Below are positions 25,758 to 34,308 of a stretch of DNA of 64,000 nt, one piece after another. Under the pieces are notes generated by a model, which saw only the letters and a program-made list of their open reading frames with translations, searched no databases and was not told where the DNA came from. Positions within the stretch are counted from its first letter, which is position 1, and every line of letters starts with the position of its first letter. The position numbers and the translations under genes are program-made. The DNA is taken from contig CAZPGY010000007.1 in the NCBI GenBank assembly GCA_964586655.1, positions 54,012 through 118,011 on the forward strand. Direction: 5' to 3'. This stretch comes from JAJYSO01 sp964586655 (lineage in GTDB: Bacteria; Bacteroidota; Bacteroidia; Flavobacteriales; Flavobacteriaceae).

Positions 25758-25830
25758 TGGCCCATGGTGTAATGGCTAACACATCTGGTTTTGGTCCAGA
25801 AGAGTCTAGGTTCGAGCCCTAGTGGGCCAG
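25758..25830 (+). tRNA. tRNA-Gln (anticodon UUG)
   Basis: Acceptor arms TGGCCCA and TGGGCCA pair, with discriminator G. The anticodon stem TCTGG/CCAGA encloses loop TTTTGGT with anticodon TTG. The T arm has GGTTCGAGCCC. CCA is not encoded. Confidence 0.95.
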
Positions 25831-25842
25831 CTTCAAATTCAG

Positions 25843-25872
25843 AATCCCGATCAATTTTGGTCGGGATTTTTA
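25843..25872 (+). terminator. Intrinsic terminator of tRNA-Gln
   Basis: ATCCCGA (25844-25850) and TCGGGAT (25861-25867) pair around a 10-nt loop and are followed by TTTTAT. Confidence 0.85.
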
Positions 25873-25876
25873 TTTA

Positions 25877-25914
25877 TATCAAAATATTGGGCTATTTTGT
25901 ATGTATAATTGGTA
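25877..25914. mobile_element. Right-end remnant of miniature element
   Basis: The stretch GGGCTATTTTGTATGTATAA then TTGGTATAA matches the right end of the 15579-15737 element (GGGCTATTTAGTATGTATAA then TTGGTATTA). No left end is visible upstream, so it is a solo end. Confidence 0.55.
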
Positions 25915-26053
25915 TAAATACGGGAAAAATGCCGCTTGGGTTTTGATGATTTTACACGGCATCCGGGCTTTGATATTTCCAAAAGCGGATTCACGTTCTT
26001 TTTTATATTTTTCAAAATCGACACTGAAACCAATGACCGGTTTTGCCGTGTAA

Positions 26054-26722
26054 ACCATAAATGGGTATGTTTGGGGATTACGATCCTTAAAAAAGGGTAT
26101 ATCTGGGGATGAAAAGGATATTTTAAAGCAACTTGCCGAGAGCTACCTCTATAAAGATATCTTGAGCTATGGCGGTATTCGTAAACCGGAAGTATTAGAA
26201 AAACTATTAAGTGCCTTGGCTTATCAGATTGGAAGCGAAGTACGTTATAATGAATTGTCTCAATTGTTGGGTGTTGATAAAAAAACGGTCTCCGGTTATA
26301 TTGATTTATTGTGTCAATCTTATGTCATTTTCAAACTGCCCAGCTTCAGCAAAAATTTGAGAAATGAGATTAAAACCAATCAAAAAATATATTTCTACGA
26401 TACCGGGGTGAGAAATATGGTTATTGGCAACCTAAATCCACTGGAACTCCGTCAAGATAAAGGAATTCTATGGAAAAATTTTGTTATTGCCGAAAGGCTA
26501 AAGAACCTGGCATACAACAGTTCCCTGTCCAAATCTTATTTTTGGCGAACCGTCAAACAGCAGGAAATCGATTATGTAGAAGAAACTGCCGGACAGGTAT
26601 TGGGGTATGAGATAAAATGGAATCCCAAAGCAAAAGTGAAAATCCCGAAAACATTTTTTCGTACTTATGATACAAGCGTGCAGGTCATTACGCGAGAAAA
26701 CTTTAGAAAATTTATCTTATGA
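26054..26722 (+). pseudogene. Truncated DUF4143 ATPase (C-terminal half)
   Basis: An open frame from after a TAA at 26051-26053 encodes the C-terminal half of an ATPase/DUF4143 protein: KDILKQLAESYLYKDIL, then a winged-helix segment (YNELSQLLGVDKKTVSGYID), then the DUF4143 region with FYDTGVRN, ENFVIAERL-like WKNFVIAERL, FWRTVKQQEIDYVE and GYEIKWN (the ExK). The N-terminal Walker A and B region is missing, and no ATG opens the frame, so a short TTG-started product at 26162 is the best that could be made. I read it as a decayed gene whose 5' part was deleted near the tRNA-Gln terminator. The intact relative at 8224-9669 is only distantly similar. Confidence 0.8.
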
Positions 26723-26743
26723 GTTTTTGAGTTTACTCACAAA

Positions 26744-26860
26744 TTATTGAGCAATCATGGGCCATATATAATCAACGAAAACCCTATAGATGATTATTCC
26801 TATGGCTATCCCAACTGCGAACTTCCAGTTATTTTGTTTTGTCTTTTTTTTATTTTCCAT
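26744..26860 (-). CDS. Small single-pass membrane protein, 38 residues
   Basis: A short gene of 38 codons starting ATG at 26860. The product begins MENKKKTKQNNWKF, continues with a hydrophobic segment AVGIAIGIIIYRVFV, and ends DYIWPMIAQ. The pattern, a Lys-rich cytoplasmic head followed by one membrane helix with a Gly-rich start, is that of a genuine small inner-membrane protein, unlike random AT-rich frames. No function can be assigned. It lies on the minus strand between the truncated ATPase and a miniature element. Confidence 0.6.
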   Translation of the reverse strand: MENKKKTKQNNWKFAVGIAIGIIIYRVFVDYIWPMIAQ

Positions 26861-26962
26861 ATTTTAGTTTAATCATTTTTAGCTTAAAAATCACTTCCGT
26901 AATAACTTGAAAAAAATTGAAATTTAAATTAGCTCAGGCCGTATAACATATCATTAAACAAT

Positions 26963-27128
26963 GAGCTCATTTAAACTTTCTATTATTGACTGCATCCCGA
27001 AGTTTCGGGATTGCCCCATATTTTGCCTTTTCCTTACTCCATAGCTACGGCTATGCAGTGCAAAAAAGACTTCATCTGGGACAAAAATCTCTATTTTTCG
27101 CTTCAATCCTAAAAGTTTAAATGACCTC
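26963..27128. mobile_element. Second type of miniature inverted-repeat element, AAT flanks
   Basis: Ends GAGCTCATTTAAACTTTC and, inverted, GAGGTCATTTAAACTTTT define a 166-bp non-coding element. AAT direct repeats flank it (26960-26962 and 27129-27131). It contains the palindrome ATCCCGAAGTTTCGGGAT (26994-27011) and the hairpin CATAGC-TACG-GCTATG (27040-27055), both of which also occur in the TACCAA-ended elements, although the terminal repeats differ. Confidence 0.7.
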
Positions 27129-27197
27129 AATAATACACAAATAATCATAAAACCCGATCTTTAACTGCGATTTATTTAATCTTTACAACCCACAAAA

Positions 27198-29750
27198 TTA
27201 AAGTTTTACCCCCCTCAACCGCAAGGAATTGGAAATCACGGAAACCGAGCTAAAACTCATGGCCAAAGCCGCAATCATCGGGGAGAGCAGGAGTCCAAAA
27301 ACCGGGAATAGTATTCCGGCGGCAATGGGAACTCCCAAGGTGTTGTAGCCCAAAGCAAAAAACAGGTTTTGCTTGATGTTTCTCATGGTTTTATGGCTTA
27401 AGTGATAGGCTTTTACAATGCCTTGGAGATCCCCTTTGACCAAGGTGATTTCTGCACTCTCTATGGCCACATCGGTTCCCGTGCCCATGGCAATTCCGAT
27501 GTCGGCTTGCGCCAAAGCCGGAGCGTCATTGATACCATCGCCGGCCATGGCTACTTTTTTTCCTTGAGCTTGCAATTCTTTAACCGCAGTTTGCTTGTCC
27601 TCGGGCAGCATTTGGGCTTTAAACCCATCCAATCCCAGACTATTGCTTACCGCTTGTGCGGTATCGGGATTATCTCCCGTAAACATCATCACTTCAATAC
27701 CTTCGGCTTGTAGTTTTTGAATGGCAGCCTTACTCGTTTTCTTGATTTTATCGGAAATCACCACAAATCCGATGACTTTTTTCCCTTCGGATAAATAAGA
27801 AACCGTTTTTCCTTGTTTTCGCTCCTGGGCGGCTTGCTTTTCCAAGTCGGCAGGAATTTTAGCTTCCACTGCTTCCATCAGTTTTTCATTCCCCAAAGCC
27901 CATAATTTTCCGTCTTGCTTTCCTTTTACTCCTTTTCCGGTAATGGCCTCAAAGTTGGAGACAGTCGGCATTTCCGACAGGTTCAGGTTTTGAGAAGCAT
28001 ATTCCAAAGTCGCTTTTGCAAGCGGGTGCTCGCTGTGTTGGTTTAAGGCGGCAATTTTTGTGGCAATCTCTTCCTCAGAATAATTTTCTGCTCCAATCAC
28101 TTTTTCTACTGAAGGTTTTCCTTCCGTGAGGGTTCCGGTTTTGTCCACGACCACCACATCGGTTTTATTAAAGTTTTCTAAGGCCTCTGCATTTTTGATG
28201 AGCACCCCGTTTTTGGCGCCTTTCCCCACGCCGACCATCACGGACATGGGGGTTGCCAATCCCAGAGCACAGGGACAAGCAATGATCAACACGGCCACGG
28301 CATTGACAAAAGCGAAAGTCAAAGCAGGATCGGGTCCAAATAATGCCCACACCGGAAAAGTCAATACGGATATTCCAACCACAATCGGAACGAACCAAGC
28401 GGAAATCTTGTCGGCTAAATTTTGAATGGGTGCCCGCGACCGACTGGCAGAATTCACCATCTCGATGATTTGCGACAACAAAGTTTCACCGCCCACTTTT
28501 TCTGCGGTCATCGTAAAGGTTTTGTTTCCATTTATGGTCCCGGCGCTGACGGCATCCCCCTGATTTTTGTCCACCGGAATGGGCTCGCCGGTAATCATGG
28601 ATTCATCAATATGAGTCTCTCCTTCTTCAATTTTCCCGTCCACCGGAATTTTTTCTCCGGGTTTGACACGCAGTACGTCTCCTTGCTGAATATCATCGAT
28701 GGCGACTACCTTTTCTTGTCCATCAACGACTTTTGTCGCTTGATTGGGGGCCAACTTCAACAGTTCTTTGATGGCGGAGTTGGTTTTCCCGTGTGCTCGG
28801 GCTTCCATGACTTGCCCCAAAAGCACGAGGGTCAAAATCACCGTAGCCGCCTCAAAATACACATGCACCGTTCCCATTTCGGTTTTAAACTGTTCCGGGA
28901 AAAAGCCGGGCACAAACAGGGCAAAAACACTGAACAGCCAAGCGGCTCCCGCACCGATTCCAATCAGTGTAAACATGTTCAAGTTCCAGGTTGTAATGGA
29001 TTTCCACGCGCGCTCAAAGAACATCCACGTCGCATAAAAAACCACGGGCAGGGAGAGTGCAAATTGCACCCAATTCCATACTTGGGCTTCGCTCAGCAGC
29101 CATTCTTCCCCCCATAAATTGTATAAAGGATTATTGGGAATCATATCCGACATGGCGATGAGGAAAATCGGGAAGGTGAAGGCCACCGCAATTTTAAATT
29201 TCCTCAAAAGTTTGACATAAGTCGTGTTTTCCTCCTCCGCATCTTCTGCGCTTGTTGCAAGGGGCACCAAATCCATCCCGCAGACCGGACAATCGCCGGG
29301 TTCGTCATAGGTCTTGTCACCTTCACATTGCATGGGGCAGGCATACTTTGTTTTTTCACTTGTAACGGAATGAGAAGTCGGCGCGGCTACCAAATCCATT
29401 CCGCAAACCGGGCAATCTCCGGGTTTGTCATAGGTTTTGTCGCCTTCACATTGCATGGGGCAATAGTAGGTGCCGGCAGCTTTGGGTTGTTTTTTCTGAG
29501 TGGGTTGATCAGATTTTTTAGGCTTCTTTTTGACAGCGTCTAAAGTTTCAATGCCATAGCCGCCGCCGTCTTTTTGAAAGGCTTTTTGCAAAGTTTCCAT
29601 AGACAAGTGTTGATCCATTTCCACTTCCGCTGTTTCCTCCGCTAAATTGACGCTGGCCCGGGTGATGTGCTCCATATCCGACAGGAGTTTTTCTACATGT
29701 TTTTTACAGCCTGCGCAGCCCATCCCGGTAATGTGATAAGTATGTTTCAT
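27198..29750 (-). CDS. copA: Copper-translocating P1B-type ATPase
   Basis: An 850-residue P-type ATPase that exports Cu(I) from the cytoplasm. I chose the ATG at 29750, which starts the HMA domain directly (MKHTYHITGMGCAGC, with the CxxC metal site at residues 11-14 of this start). Two copies of a metal-binding motif with CPMQCEGDKTYD and CPVCGMDLV follow near residues 95-125 and 140-170. The ATPase core shows TGEP (actuator), the CPCALG transmembrane metal site, the phosphorylation motif DKTGTLT and the hinge GDGINDAPAL. About eight membrane segments are present. It sits next to an AraC-type regulator with its own HMA-like domain (80 bp upstream on the same strand), consistent with copper-responsive control. 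Confidence 0.93.
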   Translation of the reverse strand: MKHTYHITGMGCAGCKKHVEKLLSDMEHITRASVNLAEETAEVEMDQHLSMETLQKAFQKDGGGYGIETLDAVKKKPKKSDQPTQKKQPKAAGTYYCPMQCEGDKTYDKPGDCPVCGMDLVAAPTSHSVTSEKTKYACPMQCEGDKTYDEPGDCPVCGMDLVPLATSAEDAEEENTTYVKLLRKFKIAVAFTFPIFLIAMSDMIPNNPLYNLWGEEWLLSEAQVWNWVQFALSLPVVFYATWMFFERAWKSITTWNLNMFTLIGIGAGAAWLFSVFALFVPGFFPEQFKTEMGTVHVYFEAATVILTLVLLGQVMEARAHGKTNSAIKELLKLAPNQATKVVDGQEKVVAIDDIQQGDVLRVKPGEKIPVDGKIEEGETHIDESMITGEPIPVDKNQGDAVSAGTINGNKTFTMTAEKVGGETLLSQIIEMVNSASRSRAPIQNLADKISAWFVPIVVGISVLTFPVWALFGPDPALTFAFVNAVAVLIIACPCALGLATPMSVMVGVGKGAKNGVLIKNAEALENFNKTDVVVVDKTGTLTEGKPSVEKVIGAENYSEEEIATKIAALNQHSEHPLAKATLEYASQNLNLSEMPTVSNFEAITGKGVKGKQDGKLWALGNEKLMEAVEAKIPADLEKQAAQERKQGKTVSYLSEGKKVIGFVVISDKIKKTSKAAIQKLQAEGIEVMMFTGDNPDTAQAVSNSLGLDGFKAQMLPEDKQTAVKELQAQGKKVAMAGDGINDAPALAQADIGIAMGTGTDVAIESAEITLVKGDLQGIVKAYHLSHKTMRNIKQNLFFALGYNTLGVPIAAGILFPVFGLLLSPMIAALAMSFSSVSVISNSLRLRGVKL

Positions 29751-29830
29751 GACAAAAAATCTAATAGATGTGTTTTCTGACAAAGTTAGGGGAAACGCTG
29801 GCCTTGGATTTTAAGAATTCGGGGAAAGGT

Positions 29831-30394
29831 TTATAGAATTCTGTCCAGCGGTGAGCGATCCCAGTCTCGGTTTTTTTGGTAATCGCTCATGGTCATGCCG
29901 GTGAGGGATTTGAATTGGCCCGATAGGTGGCTAATGGAGCTGTAGCCCAGTTGGTAGGCAATTTCAGAAAAGGAAAGCTCCTGCATTTGGATCAGCTCTT
30001 TGGCTTTTTCAATTTTGAGCCGGATAAAATATTTTTCGAGGGTGTAGCCTTCTATCTTTTTAAAAATCTTGCTCATCCCGGAATATTCCTTACCCAATCT
30101 TTTAGAGAGATAAACGGAGAGGTTCTTATCCGGATTCGATTGGTTGAGAAGTTCCAATAAGCTGATTTTAAGATCCTCTACCAGTTTGACCTCCGGGTTT
30201 TTAATCAATTCGAAGCCGTTGGCGGTCAATTCCCGATCAAATAGTTCGAGTTCAAATTCTTCAGGAGCTTCGAAAGCTACTTTGCCCAGTTGCACGGCTA
30301 TGATTTTGGCTCCGTGTTTCCTCAATAGGCGTTCCACCGTTGTTTTGCAGCGGTCACAAACCATGTTTTTGATGTAGAGCTCGGTTTTCATCAC
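29831..30394 (-). CDS. AraC-type regulator with N-terminal metal-binding (HMA-like) domain
   Basis: A 187-residue regulator. Residues 1-70 resemble a heavy-metal-associated domain (LYIKNMVCDRCKTTVERLL, CxxC at Cys13 and Cys16). Residues about 95-180 form the AraC helix-turn-helix domain, with FSEIAYQLGYSSISHLSGQFKSLTGMTMSDY at the end. The fusion suggests that metal, probably copper, is sensed directly by the N-terminal domain and transmitted to the DNA-binding part. It lies 80 bp upstream of copA on the same strand and presumably regulates it. Such compact HMA-AraC proteins are known in Bacteroidota. Confidence 0.85.
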   Translation of the reverse strand: MMKTELYIKNMVCDRCKTTVERLLRKHGAKIIAVQLGKVAFEAPEEFELELFDRELTANGFELIKNPEVKLVEDLKISLLELLNQSNPDKNLSVYLSKRLGKEYSGMSKIFKKIEGYTLEKYFIRLKIEKAKELIQMQELSFSEIAYQLGYSSISHLSGQFKSLTGMTMSDYQKNRDWDRSPLDRIL

Positions 30395-30765
30395 GGGATA
30401 ATAAATTTGGTATAGACAAAGGTATGCAAAACCAATTGCAATTTTAAATTGGCGTTGTTGAATAATATGGAAATGATTTTTTTATCCGAATATTGGTCCC
30501 CTATCTTTGCAGCAAAGCCGGAACCTACCTGCACAGACAGGGCTGAAGCTGGTCTGTGTTAATTGTCATTTTCATATAACTAAAAAAAATATTTAGCTGA
30601 TTTTCAGGGTTTTAGTCATTTTGAATTCCCCACTCATTTTCATTGGCTCTAAAGTCCGGTTGTTGTGAGTTATCCTTTTTATGTTAGCAACCCGCGGCTG
30701 CTCTTGGAATACGGTATAAAATACTTGCGAAACCGGTCTTTTTCAAATGCCACATATTATTTGCG
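30395..30765. other. Spacer, no gene seen; contains intergenic repeat
   Basis: No protein-like frame. The only structure noted is the 40-bp repeat at 30678-30717. Confidence 0.5.
30678..30717. repeat. 40-bp intergenic repeat, copy 2
   Basis: TTTATGTTAGCAACCCGCGG then CTGCTCTTGGAATACGGTAT; about 85 percent like the copy at 18324-18363. Confidence 0.65.
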
Positions 30766-31977
30766 TTATTTCCTTATAAAAGCTCGTTCTTCAGTAGTCA
30801 GTGGGATACGGGGAGTAGCTTTTTTTTGTGAGGGCAGGTTGTAGAAAAACGGCAGTCGTAATCTGATGCGTTGGTTAAAAGGAATTCTTTTGCCTTTGGA
30901 AACACGGGTAACAAACAATTTTTTCTCAAACTGTATATTTTTAACCGTGCCTTGATAAGCCAAAGTGCCTGTGTTTTTAACGATATAGGAAGTTAAAGCA
31001 TATTTGTCTTTAATGTTTTTGGACAACTGCAAACTGAGGTTTCGTTGGGTTGTAATCAAAAAATAGCTTTTATTTCCACGATACAATCCCTTTTTGCGTT
31101 GTTGTTGAGCGATGTTGAGATTGAGTTTGATAATGGCTCCCGAGGGATGGGCAAAAAGGAGGTAAGCGCTTTTAAGGTATCCCAGAACTCGATCTTTATA
31201 CCGGAGTGGTCCTTCAAATAAAATTTTGGTAAAATCTGCATGTCGTTCAACATCTTTAATCTTTAAATGTTGCCGATTGCGCCAGAGGACGGTCAAGATA
31301 TTGTTGAGATGCGCCTGCTTTAAAAAGGTACTGTTCTTAGAAAAAATCCAGTTGCCGATAAGCCGGTTGTCTGTTATTATTTTGGAATAGTCTATGGCTT
31401 TGAGTTTGATTTGTCCATTTTCAACCGGATGTAGTTTGAAATGATACTTATAACTTCGGTCCCACCACAGCAATTGGACCTGAGATAAGCGAGCCAGCTC
31501 CTGATCTATTCTCAGGATGGATTTTAAAGTGCAGTGATAGTTTTTGGGTCGGGTATAATAAAACTTCTTATAGTTATCCCGTACGTTTTTTAGATGAGCG
31601 GCAAAGTCAAAATCTGTAATAACCACTTTTTGGAGGCTGTTTACTTTTCGCTCAAGATAAACAGTATCGTGGGGAGAAAGGGAAGGGGGAAATATTTTTT
31701 TGCTTATATAGCTGAGATGGCTGAGGGTCAAGCTGTCTTTCATCGTTTTGCTCAAGATTACCTTTCCTTCCAAATTGGAGACCGTTCCTTTTGATTTTTG
31801 TCGATTAAAGATATAGGCATTGGGTATGGGAGTTTTAGTTTCTTTGCTGAGGAGATGTATAATTTTCGTTTGTGCCTGTGTTGTTGTATAAAGGGTGAAT
31901 AGCATAAAAATGAGCGCAATTTTTTTTATGCTGTTCTTAGTCTCGGTGTTTGAAAAGGGAGGGGGTGCCAAGTGCAT
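30766..31977 (-). CDS. Secreted protein with N-terminal carboxypeptidase-D-like regulatory domain
   Basis: A 403-residue exported protein. A hydrophobic signal segment (IALIFMLFTLYTTTQAQ, about residues 20-36) precedes a beta-sandwich resembling a CarboxypepD_reg-like domain (KIIHLLSKETKTPIPNAYIF...VSNLEGKVIL, about 37-110). The rest is beta-rich with no catalytic motif. This architecture is common in Bacteroidota outer-membrane-associated proteins. The start at 31977 leaves a 20-residue head before the signal; a shorter start is not available in frame until the hydrophobic core. The gene follows a haem-binding protein gene by 4 bp, so the two are probably cotranscribed. Confidence 0.75.
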   Translation of the reverse strand: MHLAPPPFSNTETKNSIKKIALIFMLFTLYTTTQAQTKIIHLLSKETKTPIPNAYIFNRQKSKGTVSNLEGKVILSKTMKDSLTLSHLSYISKKIFPPSLSPHDTVYLERKVNSLQKVVITDFDFAAHLKNVRDNYKKFYYTRPKNYHCTLKSILRIDQELARLSQVQLLWWDRSYKYHFKLHPVENGQIKLKAIDYSKIITDNRLIGNWIFSKNSTFLKQAHLNNILTVLWRNRQHLKIKDVERHADFTKILFEGPLRYKDRVLGYLKSAYLLFAHPSGAIIKLNLNIAQQQRKKGLYRGNKSYFLITTQRNLSLQLSKNIKDKYALTSYIVKNTGTLAYQGTVKNIQFEKKLFVTRVSKGKRIPFNQRIRLRLPFFYNLPSQKKATPRIPLTTEERAFIRK

Positions 31978-31981
31978 AGAA

Positions 31982-32440
31982 TTATCTATAATCTTTCAAC
32001 ATTTCTTCGGCCCAGTCTACAATCCTTTGGCGTTCGGCATCGGTTAAACGGGCTTCGGCGTGAAGGATTTTATAAGAGGTCAGCGGCATTTTATCTTCGT
32101 TGACCAACTTGACAAGATGTTCCAGTTTTTCTTTTTGCTTTTGCTGACTGTAATTGGCAAATTTACTGAAGTTTAAATGTTTTTTTCCCTCTTTAATGTG
32201 TCCCTCAAGAAACCAAGAAAGGGGTTGAATATGATTGTACCACGGATAATTGGTGTTGTTGCTATGGCAGTCATAACAGGCATTGTGAAGCAAAGTGGCT
32301 ACTTGTGAAGGCACTTCATGAGATTGCATTAAGTCTGTTGCGGGCACCATATCGCTTTTGTTTTTCATGGTCGGGAAAAACTGAATCACGATGATTCCCA
32401 AGAGGAGAATAATTAAAAATAGGCGTAAAACTTTTTTCAT
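31982..32440 (-). CDS. Haem-binding domain protein (haem_bd family), membrane-anchored
   Basis: A 152-residue protein with an N-terminal membrane anchor (residues 5-24). The CYDCH motif (residues 55-59) is a c-type haem attachment site followed by SNNTNYPWYNHIQPLSWFL, a signature of the haem_bd family. It likely binds haem in the periplasm after attachment by the CcsBA system (encoded at 10937-14218). The downstream CarboxypepD-like gene starts 4 bp later. The partner of the haem protein is not known. Confidence 0.85.
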   Translation of the reverse strand: MKKVLRLFLIILLLGIIVIQFFPTMKNKSDMVPATDLMQSHEVPSQVATLLHNACYDCHSNNTNYPWYNHIQPLSWFLEGHIKEGKKHLNFSKFANYSQQKQKEKLEHLVKLVNEDKMPLTSYKILHAEARLTDAERQRIVDWAEEMLKDYR

Positions 32441-32630
32441 GATAGTATATCGTGGTTGTCTGTGGCTAATTTACACAAATTTTAGAAGCGGTCAAAGCAT
32501 TTTTTTCGGGAGTGATTTTTCGCCTTTCTTGGTAGGATTATTGTATATTCGCATTGCTTTTGGGAGGAAGTCTCGCAAGAGCCTTTAATCTGATTATTTC
32601 TTTTATAGAACGCAATAGCTTTATTTGTTT

Positions 32631-34121
32631 ATGGAGAATACACATTACATTAGTAGTAAAACCCTCGAAATCAAAAAGATTCAAGAAATCTTAGAAGGGG
32701 ATGTCAAATTGGCTTTAAGTGACGAAGCTCAAGCAAATATTCAAAAATCCCGCGATTATCTCGATGATAAACTTCAAAATTCGGACACTCCTTTTTATGG
32801 GATTAATACCGGATTTGGTTCGTTGTGTAATGTAAAAATATCCAGGGAAAAACTGACCAGTCTTCAAGAAAACTTGGTCATGTCTCACGCTTGTGGCACC
32901 GGAGAAAAAGTGGATCCCAAAATTGTAAAATTAATGTTGTTGCTCAAGATTCAGTCGCTGAGCTATGGACACTCAGGAATCACAAAAGGCGTAGTACAGC
33001 GTTTGGTAGCGTTCTTTAACCAAGACGTATTACCGGTGGTTTATGAACAAGGATCCTTGGGCGCTTCGGGTGACTTAGCACCTCTGGCTCATCTTGCCCT
33101 GCCTTTGTTGGGAAAAGGAGAGGTTTATTATGAAGGAGAAATAAGTCCGGCTGCCGAAGTTTTGAAAAAGATGAATTGGGAGCCGCTGCAATTGCGAAGC
33201 AAAGAAGGGCTGGCACTGTTAAACGGAACACAGTTTATGAGCGCCCACGCGGTTTATGCCTTAATCAAGTCTTTTAAACTGTCTTACCTGGCCGATGCGA
33301 TTAGTGCCGTTTCCATGGATGCTTTTGATTGTAATATGTCGCCCTTTGATCCTTTGGTGCACCAAGTTCGACCGCATAAAGGACAGAAAAAAACCGCCGA
33401 GAATATACGCCAATTTTTGGCAGACAGTCCCTTGATGAAAGGGGAGAAGAAACATGTGCAAGATCCTTATTCTTTTCGTTGTGTTCCGCAAGTTCACGGG
33501 GCTTCAAAAGACACGATAAGCTTTGTTCATCACACCGTTAAGACAGAAATTAACGGCGTTACCGATAACCCCAATATCTTTCCTGAGGCTGATAAAATTA
33601 TTTCGGGAGGCAACTTTCACGGACAGCCTTTGGCCTTAAGTATGGATTACCTGGCCATCGCTTTGGCCGAACTCGGTAACATTTCAGAACGGCGTACTTA
33701 TCAGTTGGTTTCAGGATTGCGGGGGTTACCTGAATTTTTGGTGGAAGACCCGGGGCTGAACAATGGATTCATGATTCCGCAATACACGGCTGCCAGCATT
33801 GTCAGTCAAAATAAACAATGGTGTACGCCGGCAAGTATAGACTCTATTGTTTCTTCAAATGGCCAAGAAGATCATGTGAGTATGGGGGCCAATTCGGCCA
33901 CTAAATTGATAAAAGTGGTGGATAACTTGGAAACTATTCTCGCTATCGAACTGTTTAATGCTTCTCAGGCACTTCATTATAGAGAACCCGTCAAATCCTC
34001 AGATTTTGTGATGGATTTGGTTACCCAATTCCGAGCAGTTGTTCCTTTGGTCAAACAAGATAAAATCATGGCTGACGAAATCGATAAGGCTAAGGGGTTT
34101 TTGGCCGAGTTTGCGTTTTAA
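32631..34121 (+). CDS. hutH: Histidine ammonia-lyase
   Basis: A 496-residue enzyme that deaminates L-histidine to urocanate. The MIO-forming tripeptide Ala-Ser-Gly is at residues 145-147 within GSLGASGDLAPLAHL, the hallmark of the family. Other conserved stretches are YGINTGFGSL (residues 56-65) and the C-terminal HVSMG segment. I chose the ATG at 32631 (MENTHYIS). No hutU, hutI or hutG is nearby, so the rest of the histidine pathway would be elsewhere. It could be another aromatic-amino-acid ammonia-lyase of the same fold, although similarity to histidine ammonia-lyase motifs is strong. Confidence 0.9.
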   Translation: MENTHYISSKTLEIKKIQEILEGDVKLALSDEAQANIQKSRDYLDDKLQNSDTPFYGINTGFGSLCNVKISREKLTSLQENLVMSHACGTGEKVDPKIVKLMLLLKIQSLSYGHSGITKGVVQRLVAFFNQDVLPVVYEQGSLGASGDLAPLAHLALPLLGKGEVYYEGEISPAAEVLKKMNWEPLQLRSKEGLALLNGTQFMSAHAVYALIKSFKLSYLADAISAVSMDAFDCNMSPFDPLVHQVRPHKGQKKTAENIRQFLADSPLMKGEKKHVQDPYSFRCVPQVHGASKDTISFVHHTVKTEINGVTDNPNIFPEADKIISGGNFHGQPLALSMDYLAIALAELGNISERRTYQLVSGLRGLPEFLVEDPGLNNGFMIPQYTAASIVSQNKQWCTPASIDSIVSSNGQEDHVSMGANSATKLIKVVDNLETILAIELFNASQALHYREPVKSSDFVMDLVTQFRAVVPLVKQDKIMADEIDKAKGFLAEFAF

Positions 34122-34260
34122 ACTAACGGAAGTTTCGGCCGTATAGGTTTTTCCCTCCGAAAAGGAATGCTGATGACAAAGATGAACGAGCATGTGACGC
34201 AGATAAAGAATCAGCAAAAATCAGCATGTATAAAAAACAACGCCAAATCCTGAGCGCATC

Positions 34261-34290
34261 CACCCACGGGTCGCTCTTGGAATTTGGTAT
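34261..34290. repeat. Partial copy of the 40-bp intergenic repeat
   Basis: CACCCACGGGTCGCTCTTGG then AATTTGGTAT matches the right part of the copies at 18324 and 30678. Confidence 0.5.
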
Positions 34291-34308
34291 TATAGGTCCA
34301 ACTGGGTT

